In this document: positions 1-7,321 of the stretch, piece after piece
How the letters are laid out: every line of letters begins with the position of its first letter
Numbering within the stretch: the first letter of the stretch is position 1
DNA from: Oscillospiraceae bacterium
GTDB lineage: Bacteria; Bacillota; Clostridia; Oscillospirales; UBA929
Assembly: GCA_009784085.1 (NCBI GenBank)
Contig: WRCJ01000012.1
Location: forward strand, 1 to 26,941
Reading direction: 5' to 3'
Length of the DNA: 26,941 nucleotides
Notes under the pieces: model-generated
What the model saw: only the letters and a program-made list of their open reading frames with translations
The model's database searches: none
What the model was told of the DNA's origin: nothing
Made by a program: the position numbers and the translations under genes

Positions 1-2
1 GT

Positions 3-82
3 GTAGGGGACGCGCCCCCGCGCGTCCCGGTGCCCCACGGCGATCCCCGGCGCGGTGTAGGGGACGCGCCCCCGCGCGTCCC
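3..82. repeat. Two copies of a GC-rich palindromic repeat
   Basis: Copies lie at 3-28 and 57-82. Each starts GTAGG and contains a perfect inverted repeat with 9-bp arms GGGACGCGC and GCGCGTCCC around a CCCC loop. Two further copies in the same orientation lie at 13112-13139 (with a 2-bp insertion) and 13205-13230. The position just downstream of dnaK means the hairpin could protect or end the dnaK mRNA, but there is no T-tract, so a terminator role is not supported. This looks like a dispersed REP-like family; its mobility is unknown. Confidence 0.85.
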
Positions 83-98
83 GTCGCCCGATGCCGTG

Positions 99-1937
99 TT
101 AGTCGTCTACCACCTCGAAGTCGGCGTCTACGACAGGGTTCGATCCCGCGTCGGAATCATTGTCCGGACCGAGCGGGGGCGGGGGCGGGGCGCTTTGGTC
201 TTGCCCGACTTGGCTGTACAGCTTTTCGCTGACGGCGTAGAAAGCCTTAGCCAGCGCCTCGGTCTTCTCTTTGATGTCTTCGGTATCCTGCCCCTTCACG
301 CTCTCGCGCAGGTCTTCCATCGCCTGCTTCACCGTGTCCTTTTCGTCGTCAGACAGCTTGTCGCCCATATCGTTGAGGGCTTTTTCCGACTGATAGAGCA
401 TTTGGTCGGCGTGGTTGCGGGCATCGACTTCTTCGTGTCGCTTTTTATCTTCGGCGGCAAATTGCTCGGCTTCCCGAACCGCCTTGTCGATGTCTTTTTT
501 CGACAGGTTGCCGGAAGCCGTGATGGTCACATGTTGCTCTTTGCCCGTGCCCAAATCCTTTGCGGTCACATGCACGATGCCGTTTGCGTCGATGTCGAAG
601 GTGACCTCGATCTGCGGGACGCCCCTGGGCGCGGGCGGTATGCCGTCCAGGTGGAAGCGGCCCAACGTCTTGTTGGCGGCGGCCATTTCCCGCTCGCCTT
701 GCAGGACATGCACCTCCACCGAGGTCTGCCCGTCGGAGGCGGTGGAGTAAACCTGTGTCTTTTTGGTGGGGATGGTGGTGTTCCGCTCGATCATGCGGGT
801 GAACACGCCGCCCATGGTTTCGATGCCCAGCGACAGCGGCGTGACGTCGAGAAGTAGCAAGTCCTTGACCTCGCCGCCCAGCACGCCGGCTTGGATAGCG
901 GCGCCCATGGCCACGCATTCGTCAGGGTTGATGCCCTTGAAGGGTTCCTTGCCGGTATACTTGTTGATGGCCTCCTGTACAGCCGGGATGCGGGTGGAGC
1001 CGCCCACCAGCAACACGCGCGCCAAGTCCTTCCCCTCGAGGCCAGAATCTTTGAGTGCCTGCCGGGTCGGCCCCATGGTAGCTTCCACCAGGTGGGCGGT
1101 CAGCTCATTGAATTTCGCGCGGGTCAGGGTCATATCCATGTGCTTGGGGCCGCTTGCGTCGGCGGTGATGTAGGGGAGGTTGATGGAGCTGGAGGTTACG
1201 CCGGACAGTTCGATCTTGGCTTTTTCGGCGGCTTCTTTGAGGCGTTGCACGGCGACCTTGTCCCGGGACAGATCGACGCCCTCGTTCTTTTTAAATTCAG
1301 CGACCATCCACTTCATGACGCATTCGTCGAAGTCGTCGCCGCCCAGGCGATTGTTTCCCGCTGTCGCGAGCACCTCGAGGACGCCGTCGCCTATTTCCAA
1401 GATGGACACGTCGAAGGTGCCGCCGCCCAAGTCGAAGACCAAGATTTTCTGGTCATGCTCTTTATCCATCCCATAAGCCAGGGCTGCCGCCGTCGGCTCG
1501 TTGATGATGCGCAGCACTTCCAGGCCGGCTATCCTGCCGGCGTCTTTGGTGGCCTGTCGCTGGCTGTCGGTGAAATAGGCCGGCACCGTGATGACCGCCT
1601 GGGTGACCTTGCCGCCCAAATAGCCTTCCGCGTCGGTTTTGAGTTTCTGCAGGACCATGGCGGAGATTTCTTGGGGGGAATATTTCTTGTCATAGATCTT
1701 GACACGGCGATCCGACCCCATGTCACGCTTGATGGATGCTATGGTGTGATCCGGGTTGGTGATGGCTTGCCGCTTGGCTACTTGCCCCACCATGCGCTCG
1801 CCGGTCTTTGAAAAGGCGACGACCGAAGGTGTGGTGCGCGATCCCTCGGCGTTGGCGACGACCACCGGCTCCCCGCCCTCCATCACGGCTACACAGGAAT
1901 TCGTGGTGCCCAAATCGATCCCAATAATTTTCGGCAT
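99..1937 (-). CDS. dnaK: Molecular chaperone DnaK (Hsp70)
   Basis: Cytoplasmic ATP-dependent chaperone that binds exposed hydrophobic peptides and works with GrpE (nucleotide exchange) and DnaJ. The 612-residue protein has the normal family length. The N-terminus carries the phosphate-binding motif IGIDLGTTNSCVAVMEGG, followed by the actin-like ATPase signatures VFDLGGGTFDVSILEI and LLVGGSTRIPAVQ. The substrate-binding domain starts after the DLLLLDVTPLSLGIET linker. The C-terminus ends in an acidic DADFEVVDD tail, typical of DnaK. The ATG at 1937 is preceded by AAGGAAAGGGG at good spacing. It is the last gene of hrcA-grpE-dnaK inside this window, 32 bp after grpE. A dnaJ gene would be expected beyond position 1 but is not visible. 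Expression should follow the CIRCE/HrcA site upstream of hrcA. Confidence 0.98.
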   Translation of the reverse strand: MPKIIGIDLGTTNSCVAVMEGGEPVVVANAEGSRTTPSVVAFSKTGERMVGQVAKRQAITNPDHTIASIKRDMGSDRRVKIYDKKYSPQEISAMVLQKLKTDAEGYLGGKVTQAVITVPAYFTDSQRQATKDAGRIAGLEVLRIINEPTAAALAYGMDKEHDQKILVFDLGGGTFDVSILEIGDGVLEVLATAGNNRLGGDDFDECVMKWMVAEFKKNEGVDLSRDKVAVQRLKEAAEKAKIELSGVTSSSINLPYITADASGPKHMDMTLTRAKFNELTAHLVEATMGPTRQALKDSGLEGKDLARVLLVGGSTRIPAVQEAINKYTGKEPFKGINPDECVAMGAAIQAGVLGGEVKDLLLLDVTPLSLGIETMGGVFTRMIERNTTIPTKKTQVYSTASDGQTSVEVHVLQGEREMAAANKTLGRFHLDGIPPAPRGVPQIEVTFDIDANGIVHVTAKDLGTGKEQHVTITASGNLSKKDIDKAVREAEQFAAEDKKRHEEVDARNHADQMLYQSEKALNDMGDKLSDDEKDTVKQAMEDLRESVKGQDTEDIKEKTEALAKAFYAVSEKLYSQVGQDQSAPPPPPLGPDNDSDAGSNPVVDADFEVVDD

Positions 1938-1969
1938 ATGTTTACCCCTTTCCTTTTATTATGTCATAT

Positions 1970-2989
1970 TTAGTTTTTCACTTTTACCATGGCGTGGCGG
2001 ATCACTTGGTCGTCCAGCGCGAAGCCGGTTTGGAACACTTCGGCGACAACATTTTGCTCGTCTGTATCGTCTTCTATGTGCATCACGGCGTCGTGCAGTT
2101 CAGGGTCGAAGGGCTGCCCCAACGCCTCGATGGGGCGGACGCCCATCTTTTCAAAGACAGCGAGCAAGCCCGTCTGGATCAATTCCACGCCTTTATAAAA
2201 CGCCATGTCCTCGGTTTGCAGACTCAGCGCGCGCTGTAGGTTGTCGTATATGGGCAGGAACCGCACGACCGAATCCGCCACCGCGCCGGCATAAAGGCTT
2301 TCCCGCTCTTTCTGGGTGCGTTTGCGGTAGTTGTCGTATTCGGCCGCCAGACGCAGATATTTATCCTTCCACGCGGCCACATCAGTTGCACTGCGATCCG
2401 GTTGCCGCGCCGCGCCGCTGTCCGGCTCGGCGGGGGGTTCGGTGGGGGGTTCGGGGGCATCGACCTCCGGGGTGGTATCTTCGGGTTCGGCGGGGGTCTC
2501 CGGGGTGGTATCTTCTGGTTTGGTGCCCTCCTGTTCGGCGGGGGTTTCTGGTTCGGCGGGAACCTCCGGAGTGGCATCCTCCGGGTTGACGCCTACCGGT
2601 TCGGCAGAAGCCCCCGGCTTGGTAGCCTCCAGGTTGGCATCCTCCGGATCGGCGGGCGCACCAACTTCGGCGCCTTCCGGCTCGATGCCTTCCGGATCGG
2701 CACACTCCGCGCTAGCGTCCCCCGGGCTGGCATCCCCTGATTCGGCAGAGTCCTCCGGCTTGTCGCCCCCCGGCGTGTCGCCCCCCGGCGTGTCGCCCCC
2801 CGCTTCGGCGCCTTCCGGCATGTCGCCCTCTGGTGCCGGTTCCATCGTTCCTGTCGCCGCCGGGGCGCCCGCTTCCTCACCGGGCGACGCGCCAGCCGGC
2901 GCGTCTTCCAAGGGGGCGGCGTCTTGCTCTTGCCTTCGTTCCTCCAAGTTGACTTCAATTACCGTTTTCGATGCTTTTTTCTTCGGCAT
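1970..2989 (-). CDS. grpE: Nucleotide exchange factor GrpE with long Pro/Glu-rich N-terminal tail
   Basis: GrpE releases ADP from DnaK. Residues about 204-339 are the conserved core: WKDKYLRLAAEYDNYRKR, then LPIYDNLQRAL, GVELIQTGL and the C-terminal beta-domain FDPELHDAVMHIEDD with VIRHAMVKVKN at the end. The start at 2989 (MPKKKASK) is chosen because GGAGGG lies at proper spacing; the open frame runs to 3055 but would overlap hrcA by about 50 bp and lacks support. The oddity is residues about 22-200: a low-complexity run of Pro, Glu, Ala, Gly, Thr and Asp, with repeated units such as PGGDT, AEPE and EDTTPE. The protein is 339 residues, against about 190-220 for ordinary GrpE. The Pro-rich stretch sits where other GrpEs begin their long dimer helix. 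It is probably disordered; its function is unknown. Confidence 0.95.
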   Translation of the reverse strand: MPKKKASKTVIEVNLEERRQEQDAAPLEDAPAGASPGEEAGAPAATGTMEPAPEGDMPEGAEAGGDTPGGDTPGGDKPEDSAESGDASPGDASAECADPEGIEPEGAEVGAPADPEDANLEATKPGASAEPVGVNPEDATPEVPAEPETPAEQEGTKPEDTTPETPAEPEDTTPEVDAPEPPTEPPAEPDSGAARQPDRSATDVAAWKDKYLRLAAEYDNYRKRTQKERESLYAGAVADSVVRFLPIYDNLQRALSLQTEDMAFYKGVELIQTGLLAVFEKMGVRPIEALGQPFDPELHDAVMHIEDDTDEQNVVAEVFQTGFALDDQVIRHAMVKVKN

Positions 2990-3002
2990 ATGCGTCCCTC
3001 CA

Positions 3003-4055
3003 TCATTCATCAATATCTTTGTCGCCGGACAGCGCCCGGCCCAGCCGTTCGGCAAAGTAGGCCATGCGCGAGGCCAACTTGGCGTAGTCCATGCGCGTTG
3101 GGCCTACCACGCCAATCAAGCCGTGCAGGTTTTCCCCTATGTGATAGGAAGCCATGACCACGCTGGTGTCGTGCAATTGCTCCGCCACATTTTCCGGGCC
3201 AATGACAAACCGCACCGGCGCGCTGGATTCCGGCATGGACAGGCGCGTCATCTCCCGCCTGTCGGACAAGTATTCCAGTAATCTGCGGGCCTTGAGGATG
3301 TCGCGGTATTCGGGATGTCCCAGGATATGCGACTGGCCGGTCAGCACCACGTCGCGCCTGTCTAAAGCCTCGCGTATTTCGTCTAAGAACTCGGCGACCG
3401 TCGCCATGTATACCCCGGCAGGCCCCGCAGCCGGCCCCGCGTCCCGCCGCGCTTTTTTCAGCAACTCTTCGCCGATCTCCCGCAGCAGGGGGCCCACGAG
3501 ATGGCGGTTGAGCGCGGCGGTCAGTCGCTGCAGATCCTCTTCGGTGGGCAGTGGGTTTGTGCGGGCGACTTTGTTCTTGACAGCTTGGGCGTCGGTGACC
3601 ACGACGACGACAAATGCGTCGGCGCCGGCCAGAAACAGCTCAAACCGGATCAGGCGAACGTCGGACGTGCTGGGCGTGAGCGTGTACGCTGTGTATTGCG
3701 TCAGCGAAGACAGGAACTGCGTCGCCTCCAATACCAAGCGATCCAGCTCTTGTATCCTAAGATGCAACGAGGCGTTGATAGTCCTCACCTCGGCTAGCGT
3801 CAGCCGATGCTCCTCCATCAGTTCGTCGACGTACAGCCGATAGCCCTTTGGGGAGGGCACCCGGCCGGCCGAGGTGTGGGGTTGCTCCAAATACCCCATG
3901 GCCTCCAAGCCTGACATCTCGTTGCGTATGGTGGCAGGGGACAGATTCATCCCCCTACGCTCCGTCAGCATCTTAGAACCAACAGGCTCGGCGTTTAGGA
4001 TGTAGTCCTCAATGACAGCCCTCAGTATTTTCTTTTTTCGCGGAGACAATTCCAT
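3003..4055 (-). CDS. hrcA: Heat-inducible transcription repressor HrcA
   Basis: HrcA binds CIRCE operators and represses class I heat-shock genes; its folding depends on GroEL, which couples it to stress. The 350-residue length is normal. The N-terminal winged helix is seen in LSPRKKKILRAVIEDYI, then EPVGSKML and LSPATIRNEMSGLEAMGYLE, followed by the conserved HTSAGRVPSPKGYRLYVDEL. The C-terminal regulatory part has FVIGPENVAEQL, a variant of the usual IG-E-N motif, then GLIGVVGPTRMDYAKL. It is the first gene of hrcA-grpE-dnaK, with a perfect CIRCE only 12 bp upstream of its ATG, so the operon is autoregulated. The gap to grpE is 13 bp. Confidence 0.97.
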   Translation of the reverse strand: MELSPRKKKILRAVIEDYILNAEPVGSKMLTERRGMNLSPATIRNEMSGLEAMGYLEQPHTSAGRVPSPKGYRLYVDELMEEHRLTLAEVRTINASLHLRIQELDRLVLEATQFLSSLTQYTAYTLTPSTSDVRLIRFELFLAGADAFVVVVVTDAQAVKNKVARTNPLPTEEDLQRLTAALNRHLVGPLLREIGEELLKKARRDAGPAAGPAGVYMATVAEFLDEIREALDRRDVVLTGQSHILGHPEYRDILKARRLLEYLSDRREMTRLSMPESSAPVRFVIGPENVAEQLHDTSVVMASYHIGENLHGLIGVVGPTRMDYAKLASRMAYFAERLGRALSGDKDIDE

Positions 4056-4067
4056 TGGTCTCTCCCT

Positions 4068-4094
4068 TTAGCACTCTCGCACGAAGAGTGCTAA
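4068..4094. promoter_or_regulatory. CIRCE operator (HrcA binding site)
   Basis: A perfect consensus inverted repeat is seen: TTAGCACTC, nine bases, GAGTGCTAA. It lies between the hrcA promoter -10 and the hrcA start on the minus strand, where bound HrcA would block transcription. Confidence 0.97.
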
Positions 4095-4098
4095 AGTT

Positions 4099-4127
4099 AC
4101 TTTACCACCCCCACAAGAAAATGTCAA
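4099..4127 (-). promoter_or_regulatory. Sigma-A type promoter of hrcA-grpE-dnaK
   Basis: On the minus strand TTGACA (4127-4122) is followed after 17 bp by TAAAGT (4104-4099). The start site would fall inside or next to the CIRCE element, consistent with repression by HrcA. Confidence 0.8.
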
Positions 4128-4170
4128 GCGCAATGGTAAAATTATTGTGGAAAATTATTCTTTATTTCCC

Positions 4171-4200
4171 TTGTAAAAGAATATAGGGATGTGGTATATT
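4171..4200 (+). promoter_or_regulatory. Promoter of the gntR-like gene
   Basis: TTGTAA (4171-4176) and TATATT (4195-4200) are separated by 18 bp. The predicted start site near 4207 leaves a short leader before the chosen start codon at 4231 and argues against the upstream in-frame ATG at 4189, which lies in the promoter. Confidence 0.65.
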
Positions 4201-4205
4201 ATACC
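4193..4205. promoter_or_regulatory. Candidate operator overlapping the gntR -10 element
   Basis: A perfect inverted repeat, GGTATA-T-TATACC, covers the -10 hexamer. Its placement fits autorepression by the GntR protein encoded just downstream. This is inference: the sequence differs from the YtrA operators I know of. Confidence 0.5.
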
Positions 4206-4230
4206 CATGCTGGCCGTTTGGAGGGTCGCG

Positions 4231-4584
4231 ATGGTTCGGGAGGATAAACTCTATTTACGCGTGACACGCTCACTGGAGGATAACATTTTAGCGGGCAACA
4301 TCAGGGAGGGCGACCCCGTGCCATCCTCCAATCAGTATGCCTCTTTTTATCATATCAACCCCGCAACGGCGGCAAAGGGCGTCGGTTTGCTGGCCGCCCG
4401 GGGGATATTGCACAAAAAACGGGGCCTGGGCATGTTTGTGGAAGCCGGCGCGCGGGAAAAGCTGATCGAGGCCAGGAAGGCTTCTTTCCGCGAGGAGTAC
4501 ATAGACCCCTTGTTGGCAGAGGCCGGCCTGTTGGGCGTTTCCCGTCAAGATTTGATTGCCATGCTTATCTCCGCCGGGAAATAG
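4231..4584 (+). CDS. GntR-family transcriptional regulator, YtrA-like
   Basis: A short (117-residue) DNA-binding regulator. The N-terminal winged helix-turn-helix is clear: LYLRVTRSLEDNILAGNI, then GDPVPSSNQYASFYHINPA and GLLAARGILHKKRGLGMFV. The rest is a short helical tail (about residues 68-117) as in the YtrA subfamily, rather than a large FadR or HutC ligand domain. Start 4231 is chosen because GGAGGG precedes it by 5 nt and the promoter lies just upstream. YtrA regulators usually sit next to an ABC transporter they control; none is adjacent here, so the target is unclear beyond likely autoregulation. The stop region (GCCGGGAAATAG) is duplicated 54 bp downstream. Confidence 0.85.
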   Translation: MVREDKLYLRVTRSLEDNILAGNIREGDPVPSSNQYASFYHINPATAAKGVGLLAARGILHKKRGLGMFVEAGAREKLIEARKASFREEYIDPLLAEAGLLGVSRQDLIAMLISAGK

Positions 4585-4638
4585 TACAATAGCACAATAG
4601 TGCAATGGTGCAATAGTACCTTGCGGGCCGGGAAATAG
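4573..4638. repeat. Duplicated gntR stop region flanking four 8-bp tandem repeats
   Basis: GCCGGGAAATAG occurs at 4573-4584 (with the gntR stop codon) and again at 4627-4638. Between them are four 8-bp units at 4586-4617: ACAATAGC, ACAATAGT, GCAATGGT, GCAATAGT. The pattern suggests replication slippage; no coding or regulatory role is evident. Confidence 0.8.
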
Positions 4639-4662
4639 TTGTTGAAGGGATCAAACACAAGG

Positions 4663-5766
4663 ATGATAACCAAGCATTACAGTGGCCGCCGCAGCCCTTT
4701 CCCCACCATCGGGAAGGTAATTTTCACCTTTTTGGGCATACTCGTCTTGCTGTCTGTGTGCCTTCTTTTATTCGCGCTCATCACGGAATACAGGCCCGAG
4801 GACACCACAAGGCTGGATGTGACCGATTCCGCCGGCCCGCAAATGATCCGCGTGGGGCAGACGTTGAGCCTGTTGTCGTTCAACATCGGGTTTTGCGGCA
4901 TGGACGCCGCGCAAGATATTTACACAGAGGACGGACAGCGATCGCGCGCGGGGAGCCGCGCCGACGTGGAGGCCAACCTGGCCGCGGTGTCGGATTTTTT
5001 GCGCGAGTGCAAGCCCTCCTTCCTGTTTTTGCAAGAGGTCGATGTCAATAGCAACCGCAGCCATGGCGTCGATCAGAGGGCGGCGCTGGAAGGGCTTTTC
5101 CCCGCCTACTCGGCTTCCTTTGCCTTGGATTATAAGTCGCCCTATGTTTTGCTTCCCCTCTCCTCCCCGACGGGGAACATGGAGAGTGGCTTGCTCAGCC
5201 TGCTTTCGGTGTCGGTGCGCGAGGGCACGCGCGTCAGTTTTCAGGGCGACCGCTCATTTTTCACGCGCTTGTTCTCCCCCAACGAATGCTTCCTGGTGAC
5301 GCGCATGGCGGTGGAGGCCGGCGGTGAGCTGGTGCTCATCAACGCACGCTTCGCCGACACCTCCGATGGCGGCGCCCTCCGGGCAGGCCAGCTGGAGCAA
5401 ATGAGGGTTTTTTTGGAAGAGGAAGCGGAAAAAGGCAATTATGTCATTTTGGGCGGGGACTTTGCGGGCCAGCTGCCGGGTACGGATTCCCGCGTCTTCG
5501 GCCACCGCCGGTACGCGCCCGATTGGTGCGAGCCCCTGCCCGAGGACTATCTCCCCGCCGGTTATCGTTGGGCGTCGGATTATGATATCCCCACCCGCCG
5601 CGCCGGCGATATCCCCTATGTGATGGGCGAGAGTTACACAGCGGTCATGGACGGGTTTTTGGTTTCCAGCAATATCGAAATCTCTTCCGTGAACGCCTTC
5701 GACTTGGGTTTCCGCAACGCCGCCCACAATCCCGTACAGCTGGTTTTTTCGCTCGTCGGCGCCTGA
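4663..5766 (+). CDS. Membrane-anchored endonuclease/exonuclease/phosphatase-fold protein, catalytic residues altered
   Basis: A 367-residue protein with an N-terminal membrane segment (about residues 16-40, KVIFTFLGILVLLSVCLLLF) and an extracytoplasmic EEP domain. Recognisable blocks are LSLLSFNIGF, FLFLQEVDVNSNRSHG, ELVLINARFADTSDGG, NYVILGGDFAGQLPG, DGFLVSSNIEI and AAHNPVQLVF. Active EEP enzymes normally show NxH, GDxN and SDH at the third, fourth and last blocks. Here these read NAR, GDFA and AAH, so a catalytic His, Asn and Asp appear to be lost, while the metal-binding Glu of LQEVD is kept. It may be an inactive or altered member. I chose ATG 4663 (AGG just upstream); TTG 4639 is also possible. 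It lies 44 bp before the fumarase genes, in the same direction. The substrate is unknown. Confidence 0.8.
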   Translation: MITKHYSGRRSPFPTIGKVIFTFLGILVLLSVCLLLFALITEYRPEDTTRLDVTDSAGPQMIRVGQTLSLLSFNIGFCGMDAAQDIYTEDGQRSRAGSRADVEANLAAVSDFLRECKPSFLFLQEVDVNSNRSHGVDQRAALEGLFPAYSASFALDYKSPYVLLPLSSPTGNMESGLLSLLSVSVREGTRVSFQGDRSFFTRLFSPNECFLVTRMAVEAGGELVLINARFADTSDGGALRAGQLEQMRVFLEEEAEKGNYVILGGDFAGQLPGTDSRVFGHRRYAPDWCEPLPEDYLPAGYRWASDYDIPTRRAGDIPYVMGESYTAVMDGFLVSSNIEISSVNAFDLGFRNAAHNPVQLVFSLVGA

Positions 5767-5793
5767 TTCTAGGATTTGAGATTTGAGATTCTA
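5765..5793. repeat. Short direct repeat at the EEP gene end
   Basis: GATTCTA at 5765-5771 overlaps the TGA stop and recurs at 5787-5793, 22 bp on, with a GATTTGAG/ATTTGAGA repeat between. One of several such stop-codon-proximal duplications in the window. Confidence 0.6.
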
Positions 5794-5810
5794 AAGGGGG
5801 TTTCCATGAA

Positions 5811-6656
5811 ATGATAAGGCATATCATGGCGGATAATATTACCGAACATGTGGCCTCCCTCTGTGTGGAGGCCAATATTATACAGGGCGAAGATATCCGC
5901 CGCCGGATGGCCGACAGCCTCGCGGCGGAGAGGGAAACTCTTGCCAGGAACACTCTGAAGATCCTTCTCAAAAATGCCGATATATCCAAGGAGGAACAAA
6001 TCCCGATTTGCCAAGATACCGGTATGGTTGTCGTTTTCGTGGAACTGGGGCAGGATGTCCATATTGCGGGGGGATCCCTCGCCCAAGCGATCCATGACGG
6101 GGTGGCCCTAGGGTATCGGCGCGGTTTCTTGCGCGCCTCGGTGGTCGCCGATCCCATCGAGCGGAAGAATACCGGGGACAACACGCCGGCTGTCATCCAC
6201 TATGACATCGTGCCGGGAGGGAACCTGACCATTACCGTCGCGCCCAAGGGCTTTGGCAGCGAGAACAAGAGCGGTGTCAAAATGCTCACGCCCGCCGACG
6301 GCATCGACGGCATCGAGGGTTTCGTGCTGGACACCGTCAAAGCGGCCGGCCCCGACCCGTGCCCCCCGCTGGTGGTGGGCGTGGGGGTCGGCGGCACCAT
6401 GGAAAAGGCCGCGCTGATGGCCAAGTTTGCGCTCACGCGCCCCCTGGACAGATCCCACCCCGACCCCTTTTGGGCAGCCGAGGAGGCGCGGTTGTTGGAC
6501 GCTATCAACGGGCTTGACATCGGGCCGGCCGGTTTCGGCGGACGCACGACCGCGTTGGGCCTCAACATCGAGACCTATCCGACCCATATTGCGGGATTGC
6601 CTGTGGCCGTAAACATAGGATGCCATGTTACACGACATGGGACCGTAGTATTATAA
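5811..6656 (+). CDS. Class I fumarate hydratase, alpha subunit
   Basis: The iron-sulfur subunit of two-subunit class I hydro-lyase, interconverting fumarate and (S)-malate in the cytoplasm. Key blocks: LCVEANIIQ, IPICQDTGMVVVFVELG, GSENKSGVKMLTPADG, CPPLVVGVGVGGTMEKAA, FGGRTTALGLNIETYPTHIA and NIGCHVTRH. Three Cys, in ICQDTG, PCPPL and NIGCH, match the expected 4Fe-4S ligands. The 281-residue length is normal. Start 5811 is preceded by AAAGGGGG about 10 nt upstream and aligns well with family N-termini; ATG 5826 is an alternative. The beta subunit follows 28 bp on. Tartrate dehydratase (TtdA) is the closest alternative assignment. Together with pyk the cluster suggests C3/C4 acid metabolism. 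Confidence 0.93.
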   Translation: MIRHIMADNITEHVASLCVEANIIQGEDIRRRMADSLAAERETLARNTLKILLKNADISKEEQIPICQDTGMVVVFVELGQDVHIAGGSLAQAIHDGVALGYRRGFLRASVVADPIERKNTGDNTPAVIHYDIVPGGNLTITVAPKGFGSENKSGVKMLTPADGIDGIEGFVLDTVKAAGPDPCPPLVVGVGVGGTMEKAALMAKFALTRPLDRSHPDPFWAAEEARLLDAINGLDIGPAGFGGRTTALGLNIETYPTHIAGLPVAVNIGCHVTRHGTVVL

Positions 6657-6684
6657 CAAAGTATAGGGACGGGGAGGTGGACAT

Positions 6685-7308
6685 GTGGACATACATCTGC
6701 GCACGCCGCTGGGGGATTCCGATATCCGCGCTTTGTCCGTAGGCGATAGCGTTTACTTGTCCGGCGTGGTCTACACCGCCAGGGACGCCGCGCACAAACG
6801 GATCTACGAGCTACTCAAAGCCAAGGGCGGCGAGGACGGTGAGGGCAGCGAGGGCGGCGAGGGCGCCCCCTTCCCCTTTGCCGGACAAGTGGTGTATTAT
6901 GCCGGCCCTTGCCCGGCGGGGCCAGGCCGGGTCATCGGATCCATTGGGCCTACCACCAGCGGGCGCATGGATCGGTACGCGCCGACCCTGATGGCTCATG
7001 GCCTGCGTTGCATGATCGGCAAAGGGCGGCGGAGCGACGCCGTACTGTCCTCCATCGTCCGGTTTGGCGGGGTGTACTTCATCGCCGTGGGAGGGGCGGC
7101 GGCCCTGATGAGCCGCTGTGTCACCGGGGCGGAGGTGGTGGCCTTTCCCGAATTGGGCACGGAAGCCGTACGTGCGCTGACCGTGGTAGATTTTCCCCTC
7201 GTCGTCGGCATAGACGCGCAGGGGCGGGACATTTACAAGCGGGGCATCGATCAGCAGGGCATCGATCAGCGGGACATTTATCAGCGGGATATTGACAAAA
7301 AAGTGTAA
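6685..7308 (+). CDS. Class I fumarate hydratase, beta subunit
   Basis: The swivelling beta subunit that completes the active site with the preceding alpha subunit. Family signatures are LSVGDSVYLSGVVYTARDAAHKR (given as two blocks: LSVGDSVYLSG, VVYTARDAAHKR), FAGQVVYYAGPCPA, SIGPTTSGRMDRYAP, GLRCMIGKG, FGGVYFIAVGGAAALMSR and VAFPELGTEAV. The start is GTG at 6685, with GGGGAGG 7 nt upstream. The protein is 207 residues, longer than the usual 180-190, because of a Gly/Glu-rich insert (about residues 50-60) and a C-terminal tail of five pentapeptides built on a 15-bp tandem repeat (7228-7302). The insert and tail look like late expansions and are not expected to touch the active site. Confidence 0.92.
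   Translation: MDIHLRTPLGDSDIRALSVGDSVYLSGVVYTARDAAHKRIYELLKAKGGEDGEGSEGGEGAPFPFAGQVVYYAGPCPAGPGRVIGSIGPTTSGRMDRYAPTLMAHGLRCMIGKGRRSDAVLSSIVRFGGVYFIAVGGAAALMSRCVTGAEVVAFPELGTEAVRALTVVDFPLVVGIDAQGRDIYKRGIDQQGIDQRDIYQRDIDKKV
7228..7302 (+). repeat. Five 15-bp tandem repeats encoding a pentapeptide tail
   Basis: The end of the fumarase beta gene consists of five units encoding DIYKR, GIDQQ, GIDQR, DIYQR and DIDKK, followed by Val and the stop. The reading frame is preserved. Confidence 0.9.
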
Positions 7309-7310
7309 TT

Positions 7311-7316
7311 GAGGTG
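7311..7316 (+). promoter_or_regulatory. Ribosome binding site that points to an ACG start for pyk
   Basis: GAGGTG sits 5 nt before ACG 7322. No comparable site precedes the in-frame GTG at 7385. The frame from the TGA at 7310 to 7385 contains no ATG, GTG or TTG. Confidence 0.75.
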
Positions 7317-7321
7317 ATTTT

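Noticed and set aside
891..1811. Plus-strand frame of 306 codons opposite dnaK
   Set aside because: Fully antisense to conserved dnaK, with no family motif or start signal; long antisense frames are usual for dnaK.
2990..3055. Upstream extension of grpE to 3055
   Set aside because: It would overlap the end of hrcA, and a good ribosome site supports ATG 2989.
2331..3281. Plus-strand Ser/Gly/Pro-rich frame opposite grpE
   Set aside because: It mirrors the low-complexity grpE tail and continues antisense into hrcA. No ribosome binding site or domain.
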